A program made the position numbers and the translations under genes. Below are positions 1 through 11,035 of a stretch of DNA of 64,000 nt, piece by piece; the stretch's first letter is position 1; every line of letters starts with the position of its first letter. Source of the stretch: Anoplopoma fimbria (Eukaryota; Chordata; Actinopteri; Perciformes; Anoplopomatidae); the NCBI RefSeq assembly GCF_027596085.1, contig NC_072456.1:17888718-17952717 (forward strand), in the 5' to 3' direction. The notes under the pieces were generated by a model, which worked only from the letters and a program-made list of their open reading frames with translations, was not told the origin of the DNA and did no database searches.

Positions 1-160
1 TCAGTAAGACTTACGACTACAACATCATCATCAGCGTAAGCGTGCAGGATTTGGGCCAAACCCCTTAAGCAGCTTAGATAAAAGGATGCAAGTGGCAAGG
101 CTGGTGTTTTCCACACGTTTTTAGACACAACATGTGAACGGCCCCTTATTTAGCCGATCG

Positions 161-216
161 ACTGTGCAGCCCACCGGCCTTTAACAGCTAACATTACTAC
201 CTCCTGCCGATTTCAA
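161..216 (+). repeat. repeat block shared with 4731-4788
   Basis: Both places begin ACTGTGC(A/T)GCCCA(C/G)CGGC, contain TACAGCTAA-like sequence, and end TCCTGCCGATTTCA. The neighbourhood also has 'gtatcggttcttgtgacatcc' at about 303, and the second copy has 'actggtatcggaacag' at about 5068. This suggests two decayed copies of one hAT-like element, running to about 320 and 5090 respectively. Family assignment is tentative. Confidence 0.4.
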
Positions 217-705
217 CACTGTTATGTGATTTATATTGTAGCATTATCAAGGAAAACATAGGGTTCATCCCCTGGACAAGTTGTTAGCGAGTTTACAATC
301 AAGTATCGGTTCTTGTGACATCCTTAGTGTTGGCAGAAGAAGTAGTTTAGTGTGGTATTTGGAAGCCTTGTCGTTTTTTACTATTTTTCATAAGCTGATG
401 AAATGAATAGATGACGAAATATGTCTATATATTTAGTTTTTTATTTTATGTATATGATAAGGGAAGTTATTTAATTTGCTATTCACATTGTTTGTTTGGT
501 GTTCTGGCCAAAGCAGTGAAGCAGCCAAAATATATACGACAGGAAATGAGGGAAGAGAGAGATGGGCAGTAAGAGTCGCTGAACAAATGTGAACTGGGGA
601 CTCTGCGCTTTATCCCACATGACACTAGGACCACCACCCAGAATACATTTTTATCACTCTTTAAGAAAACAACAAGTTATCGTACTGTTTTATTGATTGC
701 TTTCA

Positions 706-774
706 GCCATATTGGTGCTGTGTAGCATTACTACTAATGCAAACCGAATCTTTTCTGCTGTTTCTACTTTAAAG
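706..774 (+). pseudogene. possible remnant of a hAT transposase C-terminus
   Basis: Read in one frame this encodes AILVLCSITTNANRIFSAVS followed by TLK. It resembles the hAT dimerisation motif of the form (A/S)ERxFSxxxxIK. Only this short segment is recognisable and there is no long open frame around it. Nearby hAT-like terminal sequence supports the reading weakly; chance similarity remains possible. Confidence 0.3.
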
Positions 775-2087
775 GTTTTCCACTGGAAAAGTGGGGAATG
801 ATTTTATTTTGATTATGTTAGAGGAAGTGCAATGTTGGAGGGGGGAGAACTGCAAAGATGAGTGTAAAGAGGGATGGCGTAAGGAGCAGATAAGAAAAGG
901 ATGATTTGCATACATTAGAGGCGAGACCACTAATTGGGATGTACCTGTATCTCTTGACATTGAATAGACGATTAATGATTTGATAAAGTTCTGCTCTACC
1001 TTTGGGAGCAGAATTAAGCTTTTTCAGTCTGATATACCTAACAGCCTCCTTTTTCACTGGCTTAAGATAGCGCAGACGGTTTGCCTTCTAAAATGTCAAA
1101 GAAATAGATCATAATCCTGAGTGAAGTCTAGAGAGAATGAAGAACACAGACATCAGTCTGTATCAGTCCTTCATCCTTTGTCCGCCTCCCTCTGCTGATG
1201 TGATTCACCGCCTGCAGGTTCCTCTGGTAGGCGGAGGAGGGGCGGCTTTTGCTCAACCAGCAGATAAGTTTACAAGAATTTGCCCAATTTAAGATACATG
1301 GCAAACTAAACTCAACAGTTAGACTCCATGCAGACAACTTTTGTTTTAGCTTGTGTAGCCTGGGGTTACATTGCATCTATACTTTATGAAGGTAATTAAC
1401 TGATAACATGGCGGCTCAGTAGTCTTCACTAAGATGTCAACAATTTTTTTTTACTCCTTGTGAGCACCAGCGCATTATCAATTTACTCCTTTTATTATTC
1501 CCTTCATATAAAAACCCAGGACACATAAACTGGAACACATGTCAGACCCTCGAGTGTTGAAGTACACCTATTGTTTAAATGGCTAAACACGCCACCAAAA
1601 GCGTTATGAGGCGTGTCAAACTGCTTTGACGCTCCTGCTTCGACCTTGTTCTGATTCTGGAGCGTAAAATGACCACACCGGTTTGTGTGCTCTCTTCATA
1701 ACATTGTCTCTACCCAGCCAAAGATTGTTATTGATGTAAGATAAGCTTTCCTCTGTAAAACCGTTTTAGAACTGAAAGTGGACTGAGTGTTTTTGAAGTC
1801 CCAAGATCTCCAACAGAGGGATACGTCACCAGTTTTGGCACCAGTTGTCAATGACTCTGAACTGTTAGATAAGGTAAAACTTTAAGTTTGTTATTTTAAT
1901 ATCAGTCTTTTTGTTTGGACACTGGACATTTTTTAACAAAAACATGTGCCAGATAAAGAAGTTAAAAATGTCCTTTCTGAGCAGACTTGTTTCAAGTTCA
2001 GATTATAAAACCTATAAATACAGCTCAATCATCTATTCTAAAGTATAGTTGTTGTTGAACCCTGCCTATTCAGTCTTAATACTCCAC

Positions 2088-2306
2088 CTTTCGTGTCTGC
2101 CCACGTTGAGAACCGTAGACATCCTGCGTTGGGAGTTTGGGGATCCCATCAGGTGGGTCTTGCCCTTCAACAGGTGCTTGTACTTTGGATTGTGTCGCAG
2201 CCAGCGGAGGAGGGCCTCGCAGGCATCATTTCGCATTCCAGTGTTGGTCAGGCTCACTGCCAGACCCATGAGGGCAGGGAGGTTGTTTGGGTGGAGTTCC
2301 AAGCAC
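2088..2306 (-). CDS. pex5l: pex5l exon: TPR 3 (CLELHPNN...NPKYKHLL), donor uncertain
   Basis: The last visible coding exon has acceptor 'ctgtctccatccag' at 2307; its first G completes an arginine codon. It encodes CLELHPNNLPALMGLAVSLT, then NTGMRNDACEALLRWLRHNP, then KYKHLLKG and GSPNSQRRMS. It aligns with human CLELQPNNLKALMALAVSYT through GSPGLTRRMS. After RRMS the similarity stops, so the 3' boundary is not certain. Possible donors are 'AAAG|gtggag' (end 2088, used here), 'CAAC|gtgggc' (end 2105) and 'TACG|gttctc' (end 2114). The last fits best where homology ends but is a weak site. The remaining TPR exons (about 190 codons in human) are not found below it and must lie outside the window. 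Confidence 0.88.
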
Positions 2307-4023
2307 CTGGATGGAGACAGGACCCGGGCATGGGAGAGAAGAGATGGTGTAAGGTGTGCACTTCAAAGGAAAATCTAGATTTGACAGGCATTAATTGGGA
2401 CAGGCCAAAGCAAGGGAACATCAGGTTGGGGCTAATGATTTCTGGATGGATGAGCTGTACTCCTCCTGCTCTGCTCTCATGCAGAGGACAAGGTTTGCAT
2501 GCTGCCCTCAGCAGCAGGCTGAGATGATTTGCATCAGGTTTGCATTTGGTAAAAAGAAATTGGGAAAACTTGGGATTTGTACCAGGGCGAGTTTGTAGCG
2601 GGTGCTTAAATTATATCACCGGTTATATAATTCGGACAACTGCCACTAAGATCTACGCTGGCTTTTGTAATTGAAAAGGGGAGAAGAAGCTTGTTGACAG
2701 GCCAAAACAAGATTTAGCTTTCATCGAAATGATTTTCAAGACAGATTTGCTACAACTGATGCAACAACTTCCTTAAAACCCTGATAATCTCAGTCAAACC
2801 AAATTATTTCAATCCCCCACTGCTAATGTGGCAGTGGGGGATTACATAAACTTTGGTGAAGGGAATTCAAATCCACTGCACACGTTCAAGGATGTGTTTT
2901 TTTCTTGTGCAACATGTGTACCATACGTACAAGGTGTGAAAATGGAAAGATAAATTAAATGAATCCATGCCAAGTCCAATGTGATCAGACAACCATGTTA
3001 TCCAGGGAAATGTCCCAGATTTAGCAGATTTGTTTGTGAACAGAACTGGCTGTCCATTAAAAAAACTCAACATAACCACACATCAGTCACATTTGTGCCT
3101 CCTCAGTTACCCACATTACTTCAGAACATGTTTCAGAGACAAAGCTCACATGTTAGCATCAAAAGTGAAGCACAAAATAACCCAAACTAAGCAAAACTAG
3201 ACATCAGCCAAACAAAAATGATTATTTCCAATATTTGGCAATATTTAATGGTGTGGTAAAAACATTTCTATTCTCACTCTGTACCCAAACAGTCCCCTCA
3301 CAGATGGAGCTATTACATAATAAACAAACTCAATGCACACCATGCAATCAATCTGAAATCTGAATACTGTTTCGGAATATGCATGAGTCTATTGGTTTAA
3401 GTGAGATTCTTACAGGAACTGAAAAATAAATTATTCACATCCTTTGTCATCCCGTTTACGTAGACACAGCAATTACATTTTTTTTAATGTATTTCCCATT
3501 AGTATTTTTATTTCACACAATTAGACAATCTATATAGTCCTTGGATGCTATTTTTTGGGATGGCTGTCTCCTGTGTTTTCAGTTGACTCGTCAGTGTTCA
3601 CACTCTCAGATAGGTGCCATTTCTGGCTTCAGCAGTGTTATGAATGAAAGTGGGCCACCTCCCATTGAGGACCCATACCCTGGCTCTGTGCAATCACCAT
3701 CCATGTGGGGTGTCTCTATTTTAGGAATAAAAGTCGCAGAATGTTTCCTGCCACATCTCCAGTTGGTAAAGTAAAACAGTAAAGAAAAACAGTGATGCCC
3801 TTTTTCCTTGGAGAAATACATTTGACATCAGAATTTCGAGTTCTCTTGGTGCCAAAAAGTTCATTGAAACCTCTCAGGCGAATTTCATTTGAAGAGCTTC
3901 ATCTTTTAATATTTCTAGAGAGTCCCACTTACAAACATATGGTGTCTCCGAGCAATAACAACTGACAGTCTGTTAGTTGATTTCTGATTCTAAATGAAGT
4001 TTGTTGCAGTTGTTTCTCCTTAC
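2307..4023. other. pex5l intron, 1.7 kb
   Basis: It contains the hairpin at 2811-2843 and otherwise AT-rich sequence with no recognised repeat or gene. Confidence 0.7.
2811..2843. repeat. perfect inverted repeat, 13 bp arms, 7 nt loop
   Basis: The arms AATCCCCCACTGC (2811-2823) and GCAGTGGGGGATT (2831-2843) are exact reverse complements around TAATGTG. It is intronic, between the exons at 4024 and 2306. It could be a G/C-rich stem-loop or a template-switch scar. It is not a terminator in a vertebrate intron. Confidence 0.85.
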
Positions 4024-4094
4024 CTCTGGAGGGAGACGATTGCTGCCTGCTCATTCTCATTTTCCGCCTGCGTTGTCCCCAACACTTGCCAAGC
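4024..4094 (-). CDS. pex5l: pex5l exon: TPR 2 (AWQVLGTTQAENENEQAA)
   Basis: This coding exon is 71 bp (23 codons plus two bases). Its acceptor is 'ttccccgcag' and its donor 'CAGAG|gtaagg'. It encodes AWQVLGTTQAENENEQAA and then IVSLQ; the terminal AG plus the G opening the next exon give arginine (LQ-R-CLEL). It is almost identical to human AWQFLGITQAENENEQAAIV. This is the first helix and turn of the second TPR, whose asparagine/glutamate-rich face lies in the peptide-binding groove of the PEX5 family. Confidence 0.96.
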
Positions 4095-6008
4095 CTGCGG
4101 GGAAACAAAACACAGGTTACAGTAAACAGAGGGATGGAAACCTGGACTCCATAGCCAGTATTCTCTAGAGAATGAAACAGTTACAGTATCTCAGCACCGT
4201 CTGTCTCGCTCAATGAGGGAGATCCAGCACAGAGCGAATGATGCCAGTGTTTCCAACACGTCAACACAGAGGAGCTGCAGTGCTTTTAAACATTCAGAAC
4301 TACTTCAAATGTAAAACTTTCACAAGGTCAACAAGGGCACATGCAATTATGATTAAAACTTATGTGCAGAATTATTTTTTTTACCTTGGAGGGTTGTCCT
4401 TAGGTACTCTTAGATATTAAACCAGCCGAGCAATAGAAAGCCACCTTTTATTCAATGAGGCTATCAGTGAAGACTTGCTGACATACTTCTCTATCTCTTT
4501 AAAAAAAAGTGGAGTTATAATTTAAGTGATGAGCTCCTCATTTATTCACAGATGAATGATAAGTATTTAACAGAAATTCTTCAAGTACTGTTCTGAAGAT
4601 TAATTCATCATTCAAAATATTTGAATTTGAAGATTTTTGGACAAATAAACTAATGGAAGACTTCAAATCACTCTTTCCCTCTAACTTTTTTACTAACTTT
4701 AACATTAGCCACATTATTTAACCAAGTAGGACTGTGCTGCCCAGCGGCTGCTTACAGCTAAATATACATAGCTCTCCTGCCGATTTCATAATGGATTTTT
4801 TGTTCACAATGAAGCAGTTTCCCGTAAGAAACATGGTGCACAAGAGAGTTTAACCACAGGCGTGTAGTACTAGTTTGCACATGTGCAGTACCGATTGAGC
4901 AGGATAAATAGATCAGGTAGCAAGTTACATGTGTTGTTGTTACCGTTGCAGCATAAATGAGCTGATAAATCATATGATAGCATCATATTAAATCAGGGAA
5001 TAGACTTGCATACTCAACGATACCCAATCCGACATATTAGGCTGCATTGGAGTTATTTTGCGACACTGGTATCGGAACAGATTTCATTTACAATATTATA
5101 AAAAAGAGAGAAGCAGCAAATCCTCACACTGGAGAAGTTCAATCACGCAAATGTTTTGGCATTTTTGCTTGAAACATAACTTAAATTATTCATGATTAAT
5201 GGAAAGTACCCTTGATCAGCACAAGAGGGCACACAATGATATAACTAACCCTTAAATCCAAGATGTAAGATTATGAGACTGCTCCTCTGTGTCTGTGCCT
5301 GTAAGGGCACACTTAATAACCTGTTCTAGGGCTAATCTTCGTAGATGCATTTTTTTTTTCGGTCGAAATTATTTCTGAATGATTCAGAGGTCTTCACAGT
5401 GGGGCAATAAGCCACTAAGCGCCCTGGGAGAAATTTTGGAATCGTATTAGTTCCATACACCGTGGGATAATCCTCTCCTCGGAATAACTGGCACATTTCT
5501 ATATTCCAGGGGATTCTGAAAGTACTTTGTATGAAGGCTTTGCTCTTTCAGTCTGCAAAGAGGTCACTTCTTTAGAAACGGGGAGAACACAAAGGAGAAA
5601 GACCTGCGGAATTAGCCATTATTCAGCTCACTGGCCTAAAGGAACTTCTCATCACGAGTATGGACAATGTGAATATTTTTGCTACAGAAAACAACTCTTT
5701 TAACAAGAGGAAAAAAATCCTATGCCCTCTACAGGCAAACATTTTGTACCCTGTGGGTGCTGCCTTCTAAATCTGCTTCACACAGCCTGTGTGGTCAATA
5801 ATGTGTTCTTCCTCTCCAGATTCCCTCAATAGAAGGTGGAGTAATTTGGGTTGTAGTCAGCCATCAGTTTGAGCTGAAAGGACTACAGTTTTGTTGACAA
5901 TCTATGCTGTAAAATTATCTCAATCCCCCAGCTGTAAATATGAATGTATCCACGGTTAACTTGCCTTATTAACTATGGAAAAAATCAGTGTGTGCTTAAT
6001 GAATTCAC
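4095..6008. other. pex5l intron, 1.9 kb, with hAT-like debris
   Basis: About 4700-5090 resembles the repeat at the start of the window (shared ACTGTGC...CCTGCCGATTTCA block, and a 'ggtatcggaac' element near 5070). Nothing else was recognised. Confidence 0.55.
4731..4788 (+). repeat. second copy of the repeat block at 161-216
   Basis: It shares ACTGTGC(A/T)GCCCA and the 14-base end TCCTGCCGATTTCA with 161-216, with intermediate divergence. It probably belongs to a decayed hAT-like element extending to about 5090. Confidence 0.4.
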
Positions 6009-6152
6009 CTCTGAATCCTGAGGGTCCTGCAAGACAGCTCCTTCCAGCAAAAGCACGGCGTTTTGCAAGTCTCCCTCTCGAGACTTCTTTTGTCCCTCTT
6101 CAAATGCGTTAGGCAAGTCTTTATAAGGATTATCTGTGTGGAAGTAGTAGCC
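6009..6152 (-). CDS. pex5l: pex5l exon: GYYFHTDNPYKD and TPR 1
   Basis: This coding exon is 144 bp (48 codons), phase 0 at both ends, with acceptor 'ttgctgacag' and donor 'GAG|gtgaat'. It encodes GYYFHTDNPYKDLPNAFEEG, then EGDLQNAVLLLEGAVLQDP. This aligns with human GYYFHTENPFKDWPGAFEEG and the first tetratricopeptide repeat. TPR repeats of PEX5/PEX5L form a superhelix that binds C-terminal tripeptides (SKL-type in PEX5; the HCN SNL tail in PEX5L). Differences from human include KDL for KDW and QKKS for LKRL. No frame disruption is seen. Confidence 0.95.
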
Positions 6153-6849
6153 CTGTCAGCAAGAAGAAGAACAAAATAGGGACAGTGGCAATGTCAGTTT
6201 CTCTTTCTTCCATATTCAAATGCAAACCAAGGCGACTGTCCTGTGCAGTTGTATACTGAAGCAAAGCTCCAGCAGCAGGAATTGATCTTTTCTGCCTCAC
6301 ATCAAACCTGGGCTGAGCTTCCCGGGATTTGACAGTTCTCTTTAAATGTTACACTTTGCATTTTCAAACCGAGATTACCCCGGTGTGTTGTTGACTGCTT
6401 CTGAAGCGTGATGACTTTGAAACAGCTTTTTTCTTTAAGAACTAGTTCTGCACTGGGATCAATCAGGAGGCCCAGAGGTCTGATCTCGTATGAGTTCATT
6501 ATATAAGAAGGTCACTTGTTAAAGTATACTGCTCAGCCATATGCTCTGTCCTCAGAGACTCATAAACAGGACTTTATATCATAAGTGGTGATGCCATATG
6601 CATAGGATAGAATATAGGCTATATTATCCCATGCAATATTCCTTTTCCAAAATGTTCTACATGTATTAAAGAAGTAATAATACTGACTTGAATTCATTGG
6701 TAAGCTTTTAAACAAGGCAGCTATGCACATTTTTGGCTCTGAATGACAGAAAACACGTTTATAACTCAGAAGGCTCTATAATGCTTTCAACCAAATAAAA
6801 CATCAACGGCTAAGGAGAAAGGAGACATTTCCACACCCAACATCAGTGT

Positions 6850-7627
6850 TTAAAGGTATAGTTTGACATTTTGGAAGTCTCTTTTTATTTTTGGCAGAGA
6901 GTTAGATTAGAGGATCAATAATACTGTCATCTCCTCTCATGTCATGTATTAAGTATGAAGGTAGGGCTTGGAGATAATCATATTAGCTTAGCATAAGTAC
7001 TGGAAACAGGGGGAAACAGCTAGCAAAAGGAATGCAGACACATTTTTGTTGTCTTGTATGATTTGTAATCATCAGCTTTACATAAATTAAATGTAAGAGC
7101 GATTACAAACATTAATAGGAATATCTTTCACCTCTTGTATTTTTCATACATAATAAAACACTTGCTGATCTTCCTCCAAGACAGTTTATTACTCCCACAC
7201 TTGTCCTGGTACTTGAAGAGTTGTAGCATTCAGCCTTTTCACTAACAAATAGCCTGAACTGTGAACAAACTGCACACTAGGTTCACAGCAATGACGTTAC
7301 TGCTAATCCATATTCACTGGCTTACATAAACCCATCTCTTCTCCTAACCCGGAAAACATGTTAACTTTCTAGTAAACAAAACCTCAAGTGCGCTGTGCAC
7401 CTGTTCTCCCCTCCCACCTCCTTTTGAAATTTGATCTCTTTCAAGCTGCTGGCCTCGGCTCTGTGGTAAACTGACACGACACATAAATGTAATCTTATTT
7501 GCGGATCTCTACAATCACAATTACCCACCAGTAACAATAAAAGACAGACATTTGATCTAATTTGTTTAACCCCCAGTCTCAGCTGGTTGACTGGCAACCT
7601 CACAGTGACAATTCATTTGTTTTTAAA

Positions 7628-7672
<45 letters not shown>

Positions 7673-7896
7673 TAAACAAACAAGGTAGAATTTTTTAATT
7701 TGTGAGCTTAAGGAGTTTGATTAAACATCTTACTATAGCTGCTTCCCGCCTGCTTCCAGTAGTTATGCTAAGCTAGGTCAATCACTTCCTGGTTGGAGCT
7801 CTATGATACAGACATAGATGATATCGATCTTATCATCTAACTCTCTGCAAGAAAGGGAACAAGTTCATATCCCTACATTTTGAACTATTCCTTTTA
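6850..7896. mobile_element. non-autonomous DNA transposon with long terminal inverted repeats (~175 bp)
   Basis: The left end (from 'taaaggtatagtttgacattttg', with 'gcagagagttagat' and 'agcttagcataagtactggaaacaggggg') and the reverse complement of the right end (from about 7896: 'aaaggaatagttcaaaatg', 'gcagagagttagatgataag', 'agcttagcataactactgg') align over roughly 175 bp. The ends face each other and enclose about 700 bp, including a (TG)20 array. There is no transposase frame. It sits in the pex5l intron between the exons at 8829 and 6152. Similar sequence is common in percomorph genomes; the superfamily is not determined and no clear target duplication was seen. A related end occurs at 41238-41344. 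Confidence 0.65.
7630..7671 (+). repeat. (TG)n microsatellite, ~20 units
   Basis: An uninterrupted GT/TG run inside the long-inverted-repeat transposon. Confidence 0.97.
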
Positions 7897-8202
7897 GTTT
7901 CGAAAGAATAGGCAAATAGTGTCACAGTTCTTCCTCCATACTGTCAGCAGCTCCATACTCCCTGTCACTCTGTCTCACTCACCTAATTGGCTCACTCTGT
8001 TCACCTGCCTGTCACTCTCTCTCAGTTCACTCCGGTCACTCCCAGTTCCACTTCCAGCTCACAGCCCAGCCCAGCCCCCTCTCTCTCACCACACTCTCCC
8101 TCACTCACCTAATCAGCCTCATGCAGTGCACCTGTCTGCCACACCCACCTCGTTAACACAATCCCTCTCACCTGCTCACTCTGCTGCACCCACACCCTGC
8201 AG

Positions 8203-8210
8203 TATTTAAA
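8203..8210 (+). promoter_or_regulatory. TATA-like box of the solo LTR
   Basis: TATTTAAA lies about 330 bp upstream of the LTR AATAAA, inside the plus-strand LTR. Promoter activity is inferred only from position. Confidence 0.45.
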
Positions 8211-8539
8211 CCCCAGTCAGTCACACACTCGCTACCAGATAGTTCGTTGCATTTATGTCAGACCTTCCAGCAATTTCCTGTGGACTGATTTCCCGTTGCT
8301 GACCCTGCCTGCCTGTCTGGACTTCCTTCCCTTGCCCATACCCCGGTCAACGACTCAGCCTTCTGTCCCCTACCACCGGATTCCCCTACCTTGCCTTTGC
8401 CCTGGTTAACCACCTTAGCCTTCTGTCCCCGACCACGAGTTTAGCCTCCGCTTCCTCTGGTTTCCGTCTGCCTGATCCCCTGCCTGTTTCCCAATGTGAG
8501 TCTGACCCTGCCTGTCTGTCTGCTGTGTGCTCAGCTTTA

Positions 8540-8545
8540 AATAAA
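8540..8545 (+). promoter_or_regulatory. polyadenylation signal of the solo LTR
   Basis: AATAAA lies about 60 bp before the LTR end, followed by a TG/T-rich stretch ('ctgtctcctggtcg...'). This is the usual arrangement for an R/U5 boundary. Confidence 0.5.
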
Positions 8546-8828
8546 GCTCCAGAACTTTATCTGTCTCCTGGTCGTACTGCTTTTGGGTCCACACCACATC
8601 CGTGACAAATGGGGCTAATTGTGTGCTCTATCCATTGAAGTCCCACTTTGGGGTTATTCTTGGTTCAGGTGTATTTCTACACAAGTGTTATTTTAAAAGT
8701 ACAGTAGACATACTTTATGATTTTTTTCCAAATGCTGGGTAACTGATTTTACAATTAAACTCAAGACAGTATATCTTGACATCATTGTCATCAAGACAGA
8801 TTTCTGTACATGCTGTAATGATAGTGAC

Positions 8829-8945
8829 CTTCTCATGTGGAGACACAGAAGAGGGAATCTGTGCCTGCTCGTTTTCAGTCAGCCAGTTCCGCCGGGCGAG
8901 CTCTTCCCACTCCGCCTGCATCTTATCCCAGAATTCGGTATCTGA
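8829..8945 (-). CDS. pex5l: pex5l exon: second half of the HCN-binding core (FWDKMQAEWEE)
   Basis: This coding exon is 117 bp (39 codons), phase 0 at both ends, with acceptor 'tctgtag' and donor 'GAGAAG|gtcact'. It encodes SDTEFWDKMQAEWEELARRN, then WLTENEQAQ, then SVSPHEK. It matches the human SDTEFWDKMQAEWEEMARRN segment nearly residue for residue; the part before the terminal EK is variable. Together with the preceding exon it forms the central peptide of TRIP8b that binds the HCN cyclic-nucleotide-binding domain and antagonises cAMP. A pyrimidine-rich stretch of about 85 nt (transcript sense) sits just upstream of the acceptor. Confidence 0.96.
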
Positions 8946-8957
8946 CTACAGACATCA

Positions 8958-9046
8958 GAGAGAGGGGGGGGCACAGGGGGAGGAAGGAGGGTGGATAGAT
9001 GAGGGAGGGGGAGAAGGAGGGCGAGGAAAAAGGGAGGGAATGAGCG
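8958..9046 (-). promoter_or_regulatory. extended polypyrimidine tract before the pex5l HCN-core exon acceptor
   Basis: The plus strand is almost pure purine with many G-runs. In pre-mRNA sense it is a C/U-rich tract of about 85 nt ending about 12 nt upstream of the acceptor 'tctgtag|TCAGAT' at 8946. Such tracts bind U2AF and PTB. The G-rich DNA strand could form quadruplex-like structure. Confidence 0.6.
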
Positions 9047-11035
9047 ATTAGTGCACAGTAGAATAACAGCTTCTGTAATTTCCTGTCATTCTACTGTTGG
9101 AAATGTCACGTCTGGCTCACTGGCTGTAACGTATGTACCTCCACCTGTGATGACTCATCACATTTCCAATTCAGGCCAGAGCTTATAATGAAAAACAAAT
9201 GTATGGCCCCACCACAGAAAATCAATACACAAGATTAAAACCAATACTTACACTTTCAAATTAATTGAAAAATCTTTTTAAAATACAAATGAATTAATTC
9301 TTAATAGTAAATTCAACTTATGTATTAATGTTTTCTGAGGCGGTTAAAGGGGAGTTTACAATAATTTCAGTATAGCTAGAAAACTGCCTGGTATTTTCAG
9401 ATATGATCAGTTAAGAAATGCTCATTCCTCATATGAGAGACAAAACTTTTTAATCATGAATGTGAATGGACTTCACATTTAGGTGGTCAGAAATGACAGA
9501 TTGAGGCCCTGACATTTGAACTCTTATTTGTTAGCATTTCAGTTAGCTGAATGATCCATGAAGGTTAAAAGTTGAACATGCCAATCCACCTTCTGGAATA
9601 GTTTTTTATTTGACAGGAGATTTAGCCTGTAGGATAAACCTGTTGACACCAGCTCACACTTTAGTCATGCATTTAATTTCTTCAAATAACAACCAGCAGG
9701 GTTTGAAAGTATTTCAATCTATAACTTTTGGTATGCACACTTTATGGTCTTTGCCTGCAATGCACATCACATTTGATATCTTAGCGTAATGGGATGTAAA
9801 CACACCCATCCAATGCATATCAAATGGCTGAGATTAAATGCTTCCAAATTTAAGGGCTTCAAGTCATTGCAAAGAGTCCATAAACAATAAAATGAGATTA
9901 TTCTTAAAAGAGATAATAAATCAATAAATTGTGCACATATTAAACTGATACAAGAAATAGTTTTACACTTCAATCAGCTGTTTCATAACCTATGAACATT
10001 TAAGATATTGAAGATCAACTCAAGGAAATATAATCATAAATCAGACATACAATTTTCCTCTAGAGTTTGATTGTTAGTTGTGATGGCCCAAGAAAAGTGT
10101 TGTGGAGAACCTCTCATTTCCATAATCAATTTTTTCTATACAAAAACCAAGACCTTGTGAAAAGTATGATGACATGCCAAATTTTTGCTTATATTTTAAC
10201 TCATTTGCACTCATTGTATGAAACTAGAAAAAAATCATACATAATTTTAAAAATACATCAAGGCTCACAGTGTAGGTGCTCTTTTGAGTACATTTAATCA
10301 AGCAATATGAAATGTGCTTTCATTGTTTTGCTGATGACAACCCGCTTATCTTCTCACTGTAGACAAATAAATACATACTTTTTCATCTTTCCATATTTCA
10401 ATTTTATTAACCATGTGACGTATTAGAAAATAAATAATATATTATTATTTCTATTATTTTTGGGGGATAAAACTCCTTGTTTTGTTTGCAGCCACATTCA
10501 GCCTGGTCTTGGTCTTTTAAATAAACTGAAGCCTCCAAAAAGTCGGATGAGCCTCTGTAGGTTTTAATTTTGAAAGATAAGCTAAAACTTGTTCAGCTAT
10601 GTTTTTTTTCAGTCTCAGGTGCACTGCTAAAATTAGAACCATCATGAATCGCAGTGATAGCGAGAGGATTATGCATGCCTTTATCTTCTCTTGACTTGTG
10701 CATCACTCTGTTTAGCCAAGAAGAGTTGAAACAGCTTCAGGGAGTTCAAAAAGCTGAATCAAGGGATTTAACTATGAAACAGTCCCACATAGTATCTGTC
10801 CTGTTTCCCAGTCCTCTCTCTGCTTACCTGTTTATTTCATTTTTGATAAAAATGGCCATGTGGTGACTTCCCCACAGAATATTTAAAACTATTTTTTTCT
10901 TTAAACAGACATTTATAACTTTCCATTTTTACCAAAAGAATGTAATGAAACTTTTATGAATAGCCTCAGTATTACACTGGGAACCAGAATTGTTGTGCAT
11001 TGGAAGGAATGCTTTTATTAGTCATGCCAGTGGTG

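Larger units (their letters stand above)
1..2087. other. intron downstream of the last visible pex5l exon
   Basis: No exon of pex5l or another gene was recognised. The 5' end (about 1-320) and 660-780 contain sequence resembling degraded hAT transposon material (listed separately). The rest is AT-rich unique-looking sequence with no tandem repeat. Confidence 0.6.
7920..8607 (+). mobile_element. solo LTR, TGTCAC...GTGACA, ~688 bp
   Basis: The segment starts TGTCAC and ends GTGACA, the short inverted ends of an LTR. It is flanked by AATAG (7915-7919) and AATGG (8608-8612), a 5 bp target duplication with one mismatch. Inside are a TATA-like TATTTAAA at 8203-8210 and an AATAAA signal at 8540-8545, in the order expected of U3-R-U5 on the plus strand. 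U3 is rich in CTCACT/CCTG-type pyrimidine motifs. No second LTR or internal retroviral/Gypsy genes are present, so this is a solo LTR from recombination. It lies antisense to pex5l, the usual tolerated orientation. Its 5 bp duplication suits a Gypsy- or ERV-like LTR; the family is not determined. Confidence 0.75.
6153..8828. other. pex5l intron, 2.7 kb, mostly mobile DNA
   Basis: About 1.7 kb of this intron is made of two adjacent insertions (transposon 6850-7896 and solo LTR 7920-8607), separated by only about 23 bp. The remainder, 6153-6849 and 8608-8828, has no recognised feature. Confidence 0.75.
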
